Positions 62,376 through 64,000 of a stretch of 64,000 nt of DNA are shown one piece after another. The position numbers were made by a program, and so were the translations under genes. The DNA is taken from the NCBI GenBank assembly GCA_963778465.1, contig CAVZUK010000003.1, positions 930,001 to 994,000 on the forward strand, read 5' to 3'. Every line of letters begins with the position of its first letter. Position 1 is the stretch's first letter. The notes beneath the pieces are model-generated. The model did no database searches and was not told the DNA's origin. It was given only the letters and a program-made list of their open reading frames with translations. The stretch comes from CAVZBW01 sp963778465. Lineage in GTDB: Bacteria; Actinomycetota; Acidimicrobiia; Acidimicrobiales; RAAP-2.

Positions 62376-62490
62376 AACGTGACGGAACCGCTGCGGTCCT
62401 TCTCCGTCGAGTTGGGCCGGTGCTTCCATATGGTCCGGGCCCGTGTGCCCGAGCACAGGGGCCATCCAATGCCGGCCGTCCGAGGGGCCG
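62376..62490 (+). repeat. coding-like repeat, copy B (TEPLRSF...VPExRGHPM)
   Basis: It encodes TEPLRSFSVELGR then VPEHRGHPM, like copy A at 59708-59815. Substitutions are spread, but the peptide is partly conserved. It lies in the 240-bp gap between two secreted-protein genes. Confidence 0.5.
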
Positions 62491-62600
62491 GATGAGCGTG
62501 ACCCGGGGCTACAGTTCGTGAGTCTCCGGGGCGGAGTCGGGAGAGGGTTCTCTTTGTGTGGGTCGGGTGCGAGCGATCGGACCGGCGGGAGGTTGTCTTG

Positions 62601-63581
62601 ATGTCCTTGCGCGTTATTCGCCGTCTGGATGGCGCTGAAAGACCTCGTCGGCGGTGGAGGTTCTCGCTGGCTCGTAGAGGGCTGCTCGCTGCCGGTGCCC
62701 TCCTTCTGGTGAGCCTCGGCGCCGCTCCAAGTGCCCAGGCTGAGGTGCCGACGGGCAAATTCATGTCCGTCAGCGCTGGCTTGGATTACACCTGCGCCGT
62801 TGGTGTCGGCGGATCGATCGCCTGCTAGGGCGACAACACCTATGGCCAAGCGAAACCGCCGCCGGTGTCGGCGCTTCCACAGGGCAGTGTCTTCCATTCG
62901 GTGAGCGCCGGTACCTTCCACGCTTGCGCCCTGCGCTCCGATGGCTACGTCAGCTGCTGGGGCGAAAACCAGTACGGCCAAGTCACGGAACTCCACGTGG
63001 CCTCGGATGTGAGATTCCTACAGGTGAGCGCCGGTCGCGGTCATAGCTGCGCACTGACCACCACGGACCTGGTCCATTATTGGGGGAACAACGAGGCCCG
63101 CCAATCCTCGGTACCTACCAAGGACGGCCAGCCCGAACGGTTCAAGTACGTGAACGCCGGTTATCTCGACACCTGCGGCGTGCGCACCGACGGATCACTC
63201 GCCTGCTGGGGCAGTGAGATCGAGGGAGCGTCGAGCTCGAAGGGCATAACCAGGCCGCCGGCCGGGACGTTCAGGTCGGTGAGCACCGGTCGAGATTTCG
63301 CCTGCGCCATCAGCACTTTGTACGACCTCCATTGTTGGGGCTATGACGATCACGGGGTGGTTTCGGCGAAGCCGGCCGGGACTTTCGCGTACGTCAGCGT
63401 CTCGAACGATTACGCCTGCGGCGTGCGCACCGACGGATCACTCGCCTGCTGGGGTCGGGACTCGTACAACGACACGGTGCCGCCCACCGGTAACGATTTC
63501 CGGTCGGTCAGCGTCGGCTCCAACCACGGCTGTGCCCTGCGGGAGAACCAGACCATCGCTTGCTGGGGCAAGGCCGTCTAG
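62601..63581 (+). pseudogene. secreted RCC1-repeat protein with in-frame TAG in the first repeat
   Basis: The ATG at 62601 (GGGAGG upstream) begins a signal peptide (LARRGLLAAGALLLVSLGAAPSAQA) and a repeat protein whose units read FxxVSAGxxxxCAL...CWGxNxxGQ. Seven units are visible. In the first, the codon for the expected Trp is TAG (62826-62828, AC-stop-GDNTYGQ); the frame then continues intact for 251 codons to 63581. Later units read CWG or YWG. RCC1-type proteins form seven-bladed propellers, so the read-through product would be complete. It is a single G-to-A nonsense mutation or a read-through case. Confidence 0.8.
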
Positions 63582-63745
63582 GGCCGAGCCCCTTCGTAGC
63601 GAGCCCCGGGATTTCTCCTTGAGAGCGTAGGTCTGAGCCAAAGGCGCGCGGGCGGCGATTCCTCGAAGGGAATGCGCTTGCGCTCCCACTGTTCAATGTC
63701 CGCAGGAACCTCGATCGCGCCGAATGACGCCCATCAGACGACGGC

Positions 63746-64000
63746 TCAGGGAGCTCCGACGACGGAGCCGGACCACTTTCTGCCTCGGTCGGTCGTCCAA
63801 GCCACCGTGTACCTGGGCGGGGTTGCCAGATCCCGACCGTCGACTGCGCACGTGGTGACACTCGAGCACGAGACAGCGAACACGCCCCCCTTGATGCCGG
63901 ATGGCAGTGCCGGACGGGTCCACGCCGTCTTGTCCCCGCTCTTCGTCAGGACCGCCGCCCCGCAGGAACCGCATGCACCAACGGCCATGCAGAAAGCCGT
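63746..64000 (-). CDS. secreted BNR/YCF48-like repeat protein, C-terminal part
   Basis: The visible 84 residues are the C-terminus of a minus-strand gene that begins beyond the right edge. TAFCMAVGACGSCGAAVLTKSGDKTAW and FAVSCSSVTTCAVDGRDLATPPRYTVAWTTDRGRKW are two repeats of the SCxSxTxCxAVG...S.DGG..W type, which form beta-propellers in secreted actinobacterial proteins. Its start, signal peptide and total length are not visible. It converges on the RCC1-repeat gene. Confidence 0.65.
   Translation of the reverse strand, partial: TAFCMAVGACGSCGAAVLTKSGDKTAWTRPALPSGIKGGVFAVSCSSVTTCAVDGRDLATPPRYTVAWTTDRGRKWSGSVVGAP

Overview
The window is high-GC DNA from an actinobacterium. Evidence for this is the many GTG and TTG starts, ATGA/GTGA gene overlaps, a TIGR03085-type mycothiol-era protein, an F420-type LLM oxidoreductase, a split transhydrogenase and Ser/Thr-rich secreted proteins. 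The FxVAVG-like and RCC1-like secreted repeats and Thr-rich linkers remind me of Acidimicrobiia, but that placement is an inference. Several genes have a -10-like hexamer 5-8 bases before the start codon, as expected of leaderless mRNAs.

Bases 1-23,000 look like a steroid or steroid-like (terpenoid) catabolic region. It holds a TauD dioxygenase, a Baeyer-Villiger-type monooxygenase, an aldehyde dehydrogenase, two pairs of acyl-CoA dehydrogenases, a FadA6-like thiolase, a DUF35/Ltp2-type aldolase pair, and the diagnostic block echA20-ipdA-ipdB-ipdC with a divergent SDR. In mycobacteria that block opens the last steroid rings (C/D). Three secreted GH43-like beta-propeller proteins are interleaved with these genes. 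Bases 23,080-33,700 are core metabolism: the three-gene proton-translocating transhydrogenase, a GH18-like secreted protein, a CtaG-type oxidase assembly protein, an aldo/keto reductase, an SRPBCC protein, a ferredoxin, gltX, a DUF218 protein, then tRNA-Gln(CTG) and tRNA-Glu(CTC).

A 19.6-kb integrated element begins in the 3' half of tRNA-Glu. It is bounded by two identical 48-bp direct repeats (33896-33943 and 53490-53537). Inside are a decayed tyrosine integrase, a GntR/YtrA-ABC transporter operon with a visible operator, a DUF262-HNH-HEPN protein translationally coupled to a frameshifted OGG-glycosylase-like gene, an IS21-family insertion that cuts a small membrane-protein gene, a second DUF262-HNH protein ending in an AlbA_2/Schlafen-like domain, small Zn-finger, membrane and lipoprotein genes, a MerR-like protein, a primase-polymerase-type replication protein and an excisionase. 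I read it as a partly decayed integrative element carrying two GmrSD-like putative defence proteins; it is the most novel part of the window.

Right of the element (53,538-64,000) are a DNA-ligase relic, a 1064-residue secreted protein with a 4 x 39-bp repeat, remnants of another IS21-type element, a DUF6941-like protein and a run of small secreted or repeat proteins. These include a right-handed beta-helix protein and an RCC1-repeat protein interrupted by a TAG where every other repeat has Trp. The last gene runs off the right edge.
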